Source: Limanda limanda (taxonomy: Eukaryota > Chordata > Actinopteri > Pleuronectiformes > Pleuronectidae). Taken from it: DNA of 64,000 nucleotides. This document shows, one piece after another, positions 20,709-34,714 of the stretch. Under the pieces are notes generated by a model. That model was not told the origin of the DNA, did no database searches, and saw only the letters and a program-made list of their open reading frames with translations. Every line of letters starts with the position of its first letter. Within the stretch, counting starts at the first letter, position 1. The stretch covers positions 930,001 through 994,000 of the forward strand of contig NW_026870402.1 in assembly GCF_963576545.1 (NCBI RefSeq). The letters run 5' to 3'. Position numbers and translations under genes: made by a program.

Positions 20709-23533
20709 CAGCTGTTTAGTGACATTTGGGATGATGTGTGATGAAAAATTCAAGAATTTAACCATTTCTTCCAAAAAAGGCTTATCTCCTTGTTTCCAGC
20801 GCTTTTCTGACACTTGGGCTGACATGTGATGAAAAAGTCAGAAATCTTAATCAATGCTTCCAAAAAAGGCTTATCTCCCCGTTTCCAGCTGTTTAGTGAC
20901 ATTTGGGATGATGTGTGATGAAAAATTCAAGAATTTAACCTTTTCTTCCAAAAAAAGGCAGATCTCCCTGTTTCCAGCGCTTTTCTGACACTGGAGCTGA
21001 TATGTGATGAAAAAGTTAAAATGTTAACCATTGCTTCCAAAAAAGGCTTATCTCCCCGTTTCCAGCTGTTTAATGACATTTGGGATGATGTGTGATAAAA
21101 AATTCAAGAATTTAACCATTTCTTCCAAAAAAAGGCAGATCTCCCTGTTTCCAGCGCTTTTCTGACACTTGGGCTGACATGTGATGAAAAAGTCAGAAAT
21201 CTTAATCAATGCTTCCAAAAAAGGCTTATCTCCCCGTTTCCAGCTGTTTAGTGACATTTGGGATGATGTGTGATGAAAAATTCAAGAATTTAACCATTTC
21301 TTCCAAAAAAGGCTTATCTCCCTGTTTCCAGCGCTTTTCTGACACTTACGCTGACATGTGATGAAAAAGTCAAAATGTTAACCATTGCTTCCAAAAAAGG
21401 CTTATCTCCCCGATTCCAGCTGTTTAGTGACATTTGGGATGATGTGTGATGAAAAATTCAAGAATATAACCTTTTCTTCCAAAAAAAGGCAGATCTCCCT
21501 GTTTCCAGCGCTTTTCTGACACTTGGGCTGACATGTGATGAAAAAGTCAGAAATCTTAATCAATGCTTCCAAAAAAGGCTTATCTCCCCGTTTCCAGCTG
21601 TTTAGTGACATTTGGGATGATGTGTGTTGAAAAATTCAAGAATTTAACCATTTCTTCCAAAAAAGGCTTATCTCCCTGTTTCCAGCGTTTTTCTGACACT
21701 TGGGCTGACATGTGATGAAAAAGTCAGAAATCTTAATCAATGCTTCCAAAAAGGCTTATCTCCCCGTTTCCAGCTGTTTAGTGACATTTGGGATGATGTG
21801 TGATGAAAAATTCAAGAATTTAACCTTTTCTTCCAAAAAAAGGCAGATCTCCCTGTTTCCAGCGCTTTTCTGACACTGGAGCTGATATGTGATGAAAAAG
21901 TCAAAATGTTAACCATTGCTTCCAAAAAAGGCTTATCTCCCCGTTTCCAGCTGTTTAGTGACATTTGGGATGATGTGTGATGAAAAATTCAAGAATTTAA
22001 CCATTTCTTCCAAAAAAGGCTTATCTCCTTGTTTCCAGCGCTTTTCTGACACTTGGGCTGATATGTGATGAAAAAGTCAGAAATCTTAATCAATGCTTCC
22101 AAAAAAGGCTTATCTCCCCGTTTCCAGCTGTTTAGTGACATTTGGGATGATGTGTGATGAAAAATTCAAGAATTTAACCTTTTCTTCCAAAAAAAGGCAG
22201 ATCTCCCTGTTTCCAGCGCTTTTCTGACACTGGAGCTGATATGTGATGAAAAAGTTAAAATGTTAACCATTGCTTCCAAAAAAGGCTTATCTCCCCGTTT
22301 CCAGCTGTTTAATGACATTTGGGATGATGTGTGATAAAAAATTCAAGAATTTAACCATTTCTTCCAAAAAAAGGCAGATCTCCCTGTTTCCAGCGCTTTT
22401 CTGACACTTGGGCTGACATGTGATGAAAAAGTCAGAAATCTTAATCAATGCTTCCAAAAAAGGCTTATCTCCCCGTTTCCAGCTGTTTAGTGACATTTGG
22501 GATGATGTGTGATGAAAAATTCAAGAATTTAACCATTTCTTCCAAAAAAGGCTTATCTCCCTGTTTCCAGCGCTTTTCTGACACTTACGCTGACATGTGA
22601 TGAAAAAGTCAAAATGTTAACCATTGCTTCCAAAAAAGGCTTATCTCCCCGATTCCAGCTGTTTAGTGACATTTGGGATGATGTGTGATGAAAAATTCAA
22701 GAATATAACCTTTTCTTCCAAAAAAAGGCAGATCTCCCTGTTTCCAGCGCTTTTCTGACACTTGGGCTGACATGTGATGAAAAAGTCAGAAATCTTAATC
22801 AATGCTTCCAAAAAAGGCTTATCTCCCCGTTTCCAGCTGTTTAGTGACATTTGGGATGATGTGTGTTGAAAAATTCAAGAATTTAACCATTTCTTCCAAA
22901 AAAGGCTTATCTCCCTGTTTCCAGCGTTTTTCTGACACTTGGGCTGACATGTGATGAAAAAGTCAGAAATCTTAATCAATGCTTCCAAAAAGGCTTATCT
23001 CCCCGTTTCCAGCTGTTTAGTGACATTTGGGATGATGTGTGATGAAAAATTCAAGAATTTAACCTTTTCTTCCAAAAAAAGGCAGATCTCCCTGTTTCCA
23101 GCGCTTTTCTGACACTGGAGCTGATATGTGATGAAAAAGTCAAAATGTTAACCATTGCTTCCAAAAAAGGCTTATCTCCCCGTTTCCAGCTGTTTAGTGA
23201 CATTTGGGATGATGTGTGATGAAAAATTCAAGAATTTAACCATTTCTTCCAAAAAAGGCTTATCTCCTTGTTTCCAGCGCTTTTCTGACACTTGGGCTGA
23301 TATGTGATGAAAAAGTCAGAAATCTTAATCAATGCTTCCAAAAAAGGCTTATCTCCCCGTTTCCAGCTGTTTAGTGACATTTGGGATGATGTGTGATGAA
23401 AAATTCAAGAATTTAACCTTTTCTTCCAAAAAAAGGCAGATCTCCCTGTTTCCAGCGCTTTTCTGACACTGGAGCTGATATGTGATGAAAAAGTCAAAAT
23501 GTTAACCATTGCTTCCAAAAAAGGCTTATCTCC
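20709..23533 (+). repeat. 1239-bp (7-dimer) higher-order repeat, about 2.3 copies
   Basis: Positions 20709-22294 match 21948-23533 at an offset of 1239 bp. Rare markers are shared, including 'gtgtgttgaaaaattc' (21624, 22863), a 5-A monomer (21748, 22987) and 'acttacgctgac' (near 21346 and 22585). Confidence 0.8.
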
Positions 23534-24303
23534 TTGTTTCCAGCGCTTTTCTGACACTTAGGCTGACATGTGATGAAAAAGTCAGAAATCTTAATCAATG
23601 CTTCCAAAAAAGGCTTATCTCCCCGTTTCCAGCGCTTTTCTGACACTGGAGCTGATATGTGATGAAAAAGTCAAAATGTTAACCATTGCTTCCAAAAAAG
23701 GCTTATCTCCCCGTTTCCAGCTGTTTAATGACATTTGGGATGATGTGTGATAAAAAATTCAAGAATTTAACCATTTCTTCCAAAAAAAGGCAGATCTCCC
23801 TGTTTCCAGCGCTTTTCTGACACTTGGGCTGACATGTGATGAAAAAGTCAGAAATCTTAATCAATGGTTCCAAAAAAGGCTTAACTCCCCGTTTCCAGCT
23901 GTTTAGTGACATTTGGGATGATGTGTGATGAAAAATTCAAGAATTTAACCATTTCTTCCAAAAAAGGCTTATCTCCCTGTTTCCAGCGCTTTTCTGACAC
24001 TTAGGCTGACATGTGATGAAAAAGTCAAAATGTTAACCATTGCTTCCAAAAAAGGCTTATCTCCCCGATTCCAGCGGTTTAGTGACATTTGGGATGATGT
24101 GTGATGAAAAATTCAAGAATATAACCTTTTCTTCCAAAAAAAGGAAGATCTCCCTGTTTCCAGCGCTTTTCTGACACTTGGGCTGACATGTGATGAAAAA
24201 GTCAGAAATCTTAATCAATGCTTCCAAAAAATGCTTATCTCCCCGTTTCCAGCTGTTTAGTGACATTTGGGATGATGTGTGATGAAAAATTCAAGAATTT
24301 AAC
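22063..24303 (+). repeat. Segmental duplication of about 2.24 kb, copy 1 (offset 6371 bp)
   Basis: This copy matches 28434-30674 with only a few scattered substitutions. Shared markers are 'gtgtgttgaaaaattc', the A/B hybrid monomer at 23621, 'gattccagcggtttagtg' and 'aaaaggaagatctcc'. The offset is 36 dimers. Confidence 0.8.
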
Positions 24304-27300
24304 CATTTCTTCCAAAAAAGGCTTATCTCCCTGTTTCCAGCGCTTTTCTGACACTTAGGCTGACATGTGATGAAAAAGTCAAAATGTTAACCATTGCTTC
24401 CAAAAAAGGCTTATCTCCCCGATTCCAGCTGTTTAGTGACATTTGGGATGATGTGTGATGAAAAATTCAAGAATATAACCTTTTCTTCCAAAAAAAGGCA
24501 GATCTCCCTGTTTCCAGCGCTTTTCTGACACTTGGGCTGACATGTGATGAAAAAGTCAGAAATCTTAATCAATGCTTCCAAAAAAGGCTTATCTCCCCGT
24601 TTCCAGCTGTTTAGTGACATTTGGGATGATGTGTGATGAAAAATTCAAGAATTTAACCATTTATTCCAAAAAAGGCTTATCTCCCTGTTTCCAGCGTTTT
24701 TCTGACACTTGGGCTGACATGTGATGAAAAAGTCAGAAATCTTAATCAATGCTTCCAAAAAGGCTTATCTCCCCGTTTCCAGCTGTTTAGTGACATTTGG
24801 GATGATGTGTGATGAAAAATTCAAGAATTTAACCTTTTCTTCCAAAAAAAGGCAGATCTCCCTGTTTCCAGCGCTTTTCTGACACTGGAGCTGATATGTG
24901 ATGAAAAAGTCAAAATGTTAACCATTGCTTCCAAAAAAGGCTTATCTCCCCGTTTCCAGCTGTTTAGTGACATTTGGGATGATGTGTGATGAAAAATTCA
25001 AGAATTTAACCATTTCTTCCAAAAAAGGCTTATCTCCTTGTTTCCAGCGCTTTTCTGACACTTGGGCTGACATGTGATGAAAAAGTCAGAAATCTTAATC
25101 AATGCTTCCAAAAAAGGCTTATCTCCCCGTTTCCAGCTGTTTAGTGACATTTGGGATGATGTGTGATGAAAAATTCAAGAATTTAACCTTTTCTTCCAAA
25201 AAAAGGCAGATCTCCCTGTTTCCAGCGCTTTTCTGACACTGGAGCTGATATGTGATGAAAAAGTCAAAATGTTAACCATTGCTTCCAAAAAAGGCTTATC
25301 TCCCCGTTTCCAGCTGTTTAATGACATTTGGGATGATGTGTGATAAAAAATTCAAGAATTTAACCATTTCTTCCAAAAAAAGGCAGATCTCCCTGTTTCC
25401 AGCGCTTTTCTGACACTTGGGCTGACATGTGATGAAAAAGTCAGAAATCTTAATCAATGCTTCCAAAAAAGGCTTATCTCCCCGTTTCCAGCTGTTTAGT
25501 GACATTTGGGATGATGTGTGATGAAAAATTCAAGAATTTAACCATTTCTTCCAAAAAAGGCTTATCTCCCTGTTTCCAGCGCTTTTCTGACACTTAGGCT
25601 GACATGTGATGAAAAAGTCAAAATGTTAACCATTGCTTCCAAAAAAGGCTTATCTCCCCGATTCCAGCTGTTTAGTGACATTTGGGATGATGTGTGATGA
25701 AAAATTCAAGAATATAACCTTAACTTCCAAAAAAAGGCAGATCTCCCTGTTTCCAGCGCTTTTCTGACACTTGGGCTGACATGTGATGAAAAAGTCAGAA
25801 ATCTTAATCAATGCTTCCAAAAAAGGCTTATCTCCCCGTTTCCAGCTGTTTAGTGACATTTGGGATGATGTGTGATGAAAAATTCAAGAATTTAACCATT
25901 TCTTCCAAAAAAGGCTTATCTCCCTGTTTCCAGCGTTTTTCTGACACTTGGGCTGACATGTGATGAAAAAGTCAGAAATCTTAATCAATGCTTCCAAAAA
26001 GGCTTATCTCCCCGTTTCCAGCTGTTTAGTGACATTTGGGATGATGTGTGATGAAAAATTCAAGAATTTAACCATTTCTTCCAAAAAAGGCTTATCTCAC
26101 TGTTTCCAGCGCTTTTCTGACACTTGGGCTGACATGTGATGAAAAAGTCAGAAATCTTAATCAATGCTTCCAAAAAAGGCTTATCTCCCCGTTTCCAGCT
26201 TTTTAGTGACATTTGGGATGATGTGTGATGAAAAATTCAAGAATTTAACCATTTCTTCCAAAAAAGGCTTATCTCCCTGTTTCCAGCGCTTTTCTGACAC
26301 TTGGGCTGACATGTGATGAAAAGTCAGAAATCTTAATCACTGCTTCCAAAAAAGGCTTATCTCCCCGTTTCCAGCTGTTTAGTGACATTTGGGATGATGT
26401 GTGATGAAAAATTCAAGAATTTAACCATTTCTTCCAAAAAAGGCTTATCTCCTTGTTTCCAGCGCTTTTCTGACACTTAGGCTGACATGTGATGAAAAAG
26501 TCAGAAATCTTAATCAATGCTTCCAAAAAAGGCTTATCTCCCCGTTTCCAGCTGTTTAGTGACATTTGGGATGATGTGTGATGAAAAATTCAAGAATTTA
26601 ACCTTTTCTTCCAAAAAAAGGCAGATCTCCCTGTTTCCAGCGCTTTTCTGACACTGGAGCTGATATGTGATGAAAAAGTCAAAATGTTAACCATTGCTTC
26701 CAAAAAAGGCTTATCTCCCCGTTTCCAGCTGTTTAATGACATTTGGGATGATGTGTGATAAAAAATTCAAGAATTTAACCATTTCTTCCAAAAAAAGGCA
26801 GATCTCCCTGTTTCCAGCGCTTTTCTGACACTTGGGCTGACATGTGATGAAAAAGTCAGAAATCTTAATCAATGCTTCCAAAAAAGGCTTATCTCCCCGT
26901 TTCCAGCTGTTTAGTGACATTTGGGATGATGTGTGATGAAAAATTCAAGAATTTAACCATTTCTTCCAAAAAAGGCTTATCTCCCTGTTTCCAGCGCTTT
27001 TCTGACACTTGGGCTGACATGTGATGAAAAAGTCAGAAATCTTAATCAATGCTTCCAAAAAAGGCTTATCTCCCCGTTTCCAGCTGTTTAGTGACATTTG
27101 GGATGATGTGTGATGAAAAATTCAAGAATTTAACCATTTCTTCCAAAAAAGGCTTATCTCCCTGTTTCCAGCGTTTTTCTGACACTTGGGCTGACATGTG
27201 ATGAAAAAGTCAGAAATCTTAATCAATGCTTCCAAAAAAGGCTTATCTCCCCGTTTTCAGCTGTTTAGTGACATTTGGGATGATGTGTGATGAAAAATTC

Positions 27301-28433
27301 AAGAATTTAACCATTTCTTCCAAAAAAGGCTTATCTCACTGTTTCCAGCGCTTTTCTGACACTTGGGCTGACATGTGATGAAAAAGTCAGAAATCTTAAT
27401 CAATGCTTCCAAAAAAGGCTTATCTCCCCGTTTCCAGCTGTTTAGTGACATTTGGGATGATGTGTGATGAAAAATTCAAGAATTTAACCATTTCTTCCAA
27501 AAAAGGCTTATCTCCCTGTTTCCAGCGCTTTTCTGACACTTGGGCTGACATGTGATGAAAAGTCAGAAATCTTAATCACTGCTTCCAAAAAAGGCTTATC
27601 TCCCCGTTTCCAGCTGTTTAGTGACATTTGGGATGATGTGTGATGAAAAATTCAAGAATTTAACCATTTCTTCCAAAAAAGGCTTATCTCCTTGTTTCCA
27701 GCGCTTTTCTGACACTTAGGCTGACATGTGATGAAAAAGTCAGAAATCTTAATCAATGCTTCCAAAAAAGGCTTATCTCCCCGTTTCCAGCTGTTTAGTG
27801 ACATTTGGGATGATGTGTGATGAAAAATTCAAGAATTTAACCTTTTCTTCCAAAAAAAGGCAGATCTCCCTGTTTCCAGCGCTTTTCTGACACTGGAGCT
27901 GATATGTGATGAAAAAGTCAAAATGTTAACCATTGCTTCCAAAAAAGGCTTATCTCCCCGTTTCCAGCTGTTTAGTGACATTTGGGATGATGTGTGATGA
28001 AAAATTCAAGAATTTAACCATTTCTTCCAAAAAAGGCTTATCTCCCTGTTTCCAGCGCTTTTCTGACACTTGGGCTGACATGTGATGAAAAAGTCAGAAA
28101 TCTTAATCAATGCTTCCAAAAAAGGCTTATCTCCCCGTTTCCAGCTGTTTAGTGACATTTGGGATGATGTGTGATGAAAAATTCAAGAATTTAACCATTT
28201 CTTCCAAAAAAGGCTTATCTCCCTGTTTCCAGCGTTTTTCTGACACTTGGGCTGACATGTGATGAAAAAGTCAGAAATCTTAATCAATGCTTCCAAAAAA
28301 GGCTTATCTCCCCGTTTTCAGCTGTTTAGTGACATTTGGGATGATGTGTGATGAAAAATTCAAGAATTTAACCATTTCTTCCAAAAAAGGCTTATCTCCT
28401 TGTTTCCAGCGCTTTTCTGACACTTGGGCTGAC

Positions 28434-30674
28434 ATGTGATGAAAAAGTCAGAAATCTTAATCAATGCTTCCAAAAAAGGCTTATCTCCCCGTTTCCAGCT
28501 GTTTAGTGACATTTGGGATGATGTGTGATGAAAAATTCAAGAATTTAACCTTTTCTTCCAAAAAAAGGCAGATCTCCCTGTTTCCAGCGCTTTTCTGACA
28601 CTGGAGCTGATATGTGATGAAAAAGTTAAAATGTTAACCATTGCTTCCAAAAAAGGCTTATCTCCCCGTTTCCAGCTGTTTAATGACATTTGGGATGATG
28701 TGTGATAAAAAATTCAAGAATTTAACCATTTCTTCCAAAAAAAGGCAGATCTCCCTGTTTCCAGCGCTTTTCTGACACTTGGGCTGACATGTGATGAAAA
28801 AGTCAGAAATCTTAATCAATGCTTCCAAAAAAGGCTTATCTCCCCGTTTCCAGCTGTTTAGTGACATTTGGGATGATGTGTGATGAAAAATTCAAGAATT
28901 TAACCATTTCTTCCAAAAAAGGCTTATCTCCCTGTTTCCAGCGCTTTTCTGACACTTACGCTGACATGTGATGAAAAAGTCAAAATGTTAACCATTGCTT
29001 CCAAAAAAGGCTTATCTCCCCGATTCCAGCTGTTTAGTGACATTTGGGATGATGTGTGATGAAAAATTCAAGAATATAACCTTTTCTTCCAAAAAAAGGC
29101 AGATCTCCCTGTTTCCAGCGCTTTTCTGACACTTGGGCTGACATGTGATGAAAAAGTCAGAAATCTTAATCAATGCTTCCAAAAAAGGCTTATCTCCCCG
29201 TTTCCAGCTGTTTAGTGACATTTGGGATGATGTGTGTTGAAAAATTCAAGAATTTAACCATTTCTTCTAAAAAAGGCTTATCTCCCTGTTTCCAGCGTTT
29301 TTCTGACACTTGGGCTGACATGTGATGAAAAAGTCAGAAATCTTAATCAATGCTTCCAAAAAGGCTTATCTCCCCGTTTCCAGCTGTTTAGTGACATTTG
29401 GGATGATGTGTGATGAAAAATTCAAGAATTTAACCTTTTCTTCCAAAAAAAGGCAGATCTCCCTGTTTCCAGCGCTTTTCTGACACTGGAGCTGATATGT
29501 GATGAAAAAGTCAAAATGTTAACCATTGCTTCCAAAAAAGGCTTATCTCCCCGTTTCCAGCTGTTTAGTGACATTTGGGATGATGTGTGATGAAAAATTC
29601 AAGAATTTAACCATTTCTTCCAAAAAAGGCTTATCTCCTTGTTTCCAGCGCTTTTCTGACACTTGGGCTGATATGTGATGAAAAAGTCAGAAATCTTAAT
29701 CAATGCTTCCAAAAAAGGCTTATCTCCCCGTTTCCAGCTGTTTAGTGACATTTGGGATGATGTGTGATGAAAAATTCAAGAATTTAACCTTTTCTTCCAA
29801 AAAAAGGCAGATCTCCCTGTTTCCAGCGCTTTTCTGACACTGGAGCTGATATGTGATGAAAAAGTCAAAATGTTAACCATTGCTTCCAAAAAAGGCTTAT
29901 CTCCTTGTTTCCAGCGCTTTTCTGACACTTAGGCTGACATGTGATGAAAAAGTCAGAAATCTTAATCAATGCTTCCAAAAAAGGCTTATCTCCCCGTTTC
30001 CAGCGCTTTTCTGACACTGGAGCTGATATGTGATGAAAAAGTCAAAATGTTAACCATTGCTTCCAAAAAAGGCTTATCTCCCCGTTTCCAGCTGTTTAAT
30101 GACATTTGGGATGATGTGTGATAAAAAATTCAAGAATTTAACCATTTCTTCCAAAAAAAGGCAGATCTCCCTGTTTCCAGCGCTTTTCTGACACTTGGGC
30201 TGACATGTGATGAAAAAGTCAGAAATCTTAATCAATGCTTCCAAAAAAGGCTTATCTCCCCGTTTCCAGCTGTTTAGTGACATTTGGGATGATGTGTGAT
30301 GAAAAATTCAAGAATTTAACCATTTCTTCCAAAAAAGGCTTATCTCCCTGTTTCCAGCGCTTTTCTGACACTTAGGCTGACATGTGATGAAAAAGTCAAA
30401 ATGTTAACCATTGCTTCCAAAAAAGGCTTATCTCCCCGATTCCAGCGGTTTAGTGACATTTGGGATGATGTGTGATGAAAAATTCAAGAATATAACCTTT
30501 TCTTCCAAAAAAAGGAAGATCTCCCTGTTTCCAGCGCTTTTCTGACACTTGGGCTGACATGTGATGAAAAAGTCAGAAATCTTAATCAATGCTTCCAAAA
30601 AAGGCTTATCTCCCCGTTTCCAGCTGTTTAGTGACATTTGGGATGATGTGTGATGAAAAATTCAAGAATTTAAC
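28434..30674 (+). repeat. Segmental duplication of about 2.24 kb, copy 2 (offset 6371 bp)
   Basis: This is the partner of 22063-24303. Private changes include 'ttcttctaaaaaagg' near 29265. Its right part overlaps the left end of the 5048 bp duplication, so part of it exists a third time near 34.7-35.7 kb. Confidence 0.8.
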
Positions 30675-33600
30675 CTTTTCTTCCAAAAAAAGGCAGATCT
30701 CCCTGTTTCCAGCGCTTTTCTGACACTGGAGCTGATATGTGATGAAAAAGTCAAAATGTTAACCATTGCTTCCAAAAAAGGCTTATCTCCCCGTTTCCAG
30801 CTGTTTAATGACATTTGGGATGATGTGTGATAAAAAATTCAAGAATTTAACCATTTCTTTCAAAAAAAGGCAGATCTCCCTGTTTCCAGCGCTTTTCTGA
30901 CACTTGGGCTGACATGTGATGAAAAAGTCAGAAATCTTAATCAATGCTTCCAAAAAAGGCTTATCTCCCCGTTTCCAGCTGTTTAGTGACATTTGGGATG
31001 ATGTGTGATGAAAAATTCAAGAATTTAACCATTTATTCCAAAAAAGGCTTATCTCCCTGTTTCCAGCGTTTTTCTGACACTTGGGCTGACATGTGATGAA
31101 AAAGTCAGAAATCTTAATCAATGCTTCCAAAAAGGCTTATCTCCCCGTTTCCAGCTGTTTAGTGACATTTGGGATGATGTGTGATGAAAAATTCAAGAAT
31201 TTAACCTTTTCTTCCAAAAAAAGGCAGATCTCCCTGTTTCCAGCGCTTTTCTGACACTGGAGCTGATATGTGATGAAAAAGTCAAAATGTTAACCATTGC
31301 TTCCAAAAAAGGCTTATCTCCCCGTTTCCAGCTGTTTAGTGACATTTGGGATGATGTGTGATGAAAAATTCAAGAATTTAACCATTTCTTCCAAAAAAGG
31401 CTTATCTCCTTGTTTCCAGCGCTTTTCTGACACTTGGGCTGACATGTGATGAAAAAGTCAGAAATCTTAATCAATGCTTCCAAAAAAGGCTTATCTCCCC
31501 GTTTCCAGCTGTTTAGTGACATTTGGGATGATGTGTGATGAAAAATTCAAGAATTTAACCTTTTCTTCCAAAAAAAGGCAGATATCCCTGTTTCCAGCGC
31601 TTTTCTGACACTGGAGCTGATATGTGATGAAAAAGTCAAAATGTTAACCATTGCTTCCAAAAAAGGCTTATCTCCCCGTTTCCAGCTGTTTAATGACATT
31701 TGGGATGATGTGTGATAAAAAATTCAAGAATTTAACCATTTCTTCCAAAAAAAGGCAGATCTCCCTGTTTCCAGCGCTTTTCTGACACTTAGGCTGACAT
31801 GTGATGAAAAAGTCACAATGTTAACCATTGCTTCCAAAAAAGGCTTATCTCCCCGATTCCAGCTGTTTAGTGACATTTGGGATGATGTGTGATGAAAAAT
31901 TCAAGAATATAACCTTTTCTTCCAAAAAAAGGCAGATCTCCCTGTTTCCAGCGCTTTTCTGACACTTGGGCTGACATGTGATGAAAAAGTCAGAAATCTT
32001 AATCAATGCTTCCAAAAAAGGCTTATCTCCCCGTTTCCAGCTGTTTAGTGACATTTGGGATGATGTGTGATGAAAAATTCAAGAATTTAACCATTTCTTC
32101 CAAAAAAGGCTTATCTCCCTGTTTCCAGCGTTTTTCTGACACTTGGGCTGACATGTGATGAAAAAGTCAGAAATCTTAATCAATGCTTCCAAAAAAGGCT
32201 TATCTCCCCGTTTCCAGCTGTTTAGTGACATTTGGGATGATGTGTGATGAAAAATTCAAGAATTTAACCTTTTCTTCCAAAAAAAGGCAGATCTCCCTGT
32301 TTCCAGCGCTTTTCTGACACTGGAGCTGATATGTGATGAAAAAGTCAAAATGTTAACCATTGCTTCCAAAAAAGGCTTATCTCCCCGTTTCCAGCTGTTT
32401 AGTGACATTTGGGATGATGTGTGATGAAAAATTCAAGAATTTAACCATTTCTTCCAAAAAAGGCTTATCTCCCTGTTTCCAGCGTTTTTCTGACACTTGG
32501 GCTGACATGTGATGAAAAAGTCAGAAATCTTAATCAATGCTTCCAAAAAGGCTTATCTCCCCGTTTCCAGCTGTTTAGTGACATTTGGGATGATGTGTGA
32601 TGAAAAATTCAAGAATTTAACCTTTTCTTCCAAAAAAAGGCAGATCTCCCTGTTTCCAGCGCTTTTCTGACACTGGAGCTGATATGTGATGAAAAAGTCA
32701 AAATGTTAACCATTGCTTCCAAAAAAGGCTTATCTCCCCGTTTCCAGCTGTTTAGTGACATTTGGGATGATGTGTGATGAAAAATTCAAGAATTTAACCA
32801 TTTCTTCCAAAAAAGGCTTATCTCCTTGTTTCCAGCGCTTTTCTGACACTTGGGCTGACATGTGATGAAAAAGTCAGAAATCTTAATCAATGCTTCCAAA
32901 AAAGGCTTATCTCCCCGTTTCCAGCTGTTTAGTGACATTTGGGATGATGTGTGATGAAAAATTCAAGAATTTAACCTTTTCTTCCAAAAAAAGGCAGATC
33001 TCCCTGTTTCCAGCGCTTTTCTGACACTGGAGCTGATATGTGATGAAAAAGTCAAAATGTTAACCATTGCTTCCAAAAAAGGCTTATCTCCTTGTTTCCA
33101 GCGCTTTTCTGACACTTGGGCTGACATGTGATGAAAAAGTCAGAAATCTTAATCAATGCTTCCAAAAAAGGCTTATCTCCCCGTTTCCAGCTGTTTAGTG
33201 ACATTTGGGATGATGTGTGATGAAAAATTCAAGAATTTAACCTTTTCTTCCAAAAAAAGGCAGATATCCCTGTTTCCAGCGCTTTTCTGACACTGGAGCT
33301 GATATGTGATGAAAAAGTCAAAATGTTAACCATTGCTTCCAAAAAAGGCTTATCTCCCCGTTTCCAGCTGTTTAATGACATTTGGGATGATGTGTGATAA
33401 AAAATTCAAGAATTTAACCATTTCTTCCAAAAAAAGGCAGATCTCCCTGTTTCCAGCGCTTTTCTGACACTTGGGCTGACATGTGATGAAAAAGTCAGAA
33501 ATCTTAATCAATGCTTCCAAAAAAGGCTTATCTCCCCGTTTCCAGCTGTTTAGTGACATTTGGGATGATGTGTGATGAAAAATTCAAGAATTTAACCATT

Positions 33601-33771
33601 TCTTCCAAAAAAGGCTTATCTCCCTGTTTCCAGCGCTTTTCTGACACTTGGGCTGACATGTGATGAAAAAGTCAGAAATCTTAATCAATGCTTCCAAAAA
33701 AGGCTTATCTCCCCGTTTCCAGCTGTTTAGTGACATTTGGGATGATGTGTGATGAAAAATTCAAGAATTTA
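29667..33771 (+). repeat. 4.1 kb segmental duplication, copy 1 (offset 5048 bp)
   Basis: This copy matches 34715-38819. Rare markers occur at the same relative positions: a hybrid A/B monomer (29992), 'ccatttctttcaaaa' (near 30850), 'gtcacaatg' (near 31810), 'gcagatatccctg' (near 31580 and 33260) and a B-B junction near 33080. The offset is 28.5 dimers. Confidence 0.85.
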
Positions 33772-34714
33772 ACCTTTTCTTCCAAAAAAAGGCAGATCTC
33801 CCTGTTTCCAGCGCTTTTCTGACACTGGAGCTGATATGTGATGAAAAAGTCAAAATGTTAACCATTGCTTCCAAAAAAGGCTTATCTCCCCGTTTCCAGC
33901 TGTTTAGTGACATTTGGGATGATGTGTGATGAAAAATTCAAGAATTTAACCATTTCTTCCAAAAAAGGCTTATCTCCCTGTTTCCAGCGCTTTTCTGACA
34001 CTTAGGCTGACATGTGATGAAAAAGTCAAAATGTTAACCATTGCTTCCAAAAAAGGCTTATCTCCCCGATTCCAGCTGTTTAGTGACATTTGGGATGATG
34101 TGTGATGAAAAATTCAAGAATATAACCTTGTCTTCCAAAAAAAGGCAGATCTCCCTGTTTCCAGCGCTTTTCTGACACTTGGGCTGACATGTGATGAAAA
34201 ACTCAGAAATCTTAATCAATGCTTCCAAAAAAGGCTTATCTCCCCGTTTCCAGCTGTTTAGTGACATTTGGGATGATGTGTGATGAAAAATTCAAGAATT
34301 TAACAATTTCTTCCAAAAAAGGCTTATCTCCCTGTTTCCAGCGCTTTTCTGACACTTGGGCTGACATGTGATGAAAAAGTCAGAAATCTTAATCAATGCT
34401 TCCAAAAAAGGCTTATCTCCCCGTTTCCAGCTGTTTAGTGACATTTGGGATGATGTGTGATGAAAAATTCAAGAATTTAACCATTTCTTCCAAAAAAGGC
34501 TTATCTCCCTGTTTCCAGCGCTTTTCTGACACTTGGGCTGACATGTGATGAAAAAGTCAGAAATCTTAATCAATGCTTCCAAAAAAGGCTTATCTCCCCG
34601 TTTCCAGCTGTTTAGTGACATTTGGGATGATGTGTGATGAAAAATTCAAGAATTTAACCTTTTCTTCCAAAAAAAGGCAGATCTCCCTGTTTCCAGCGCT
34701 TTTCTGACACTGGA

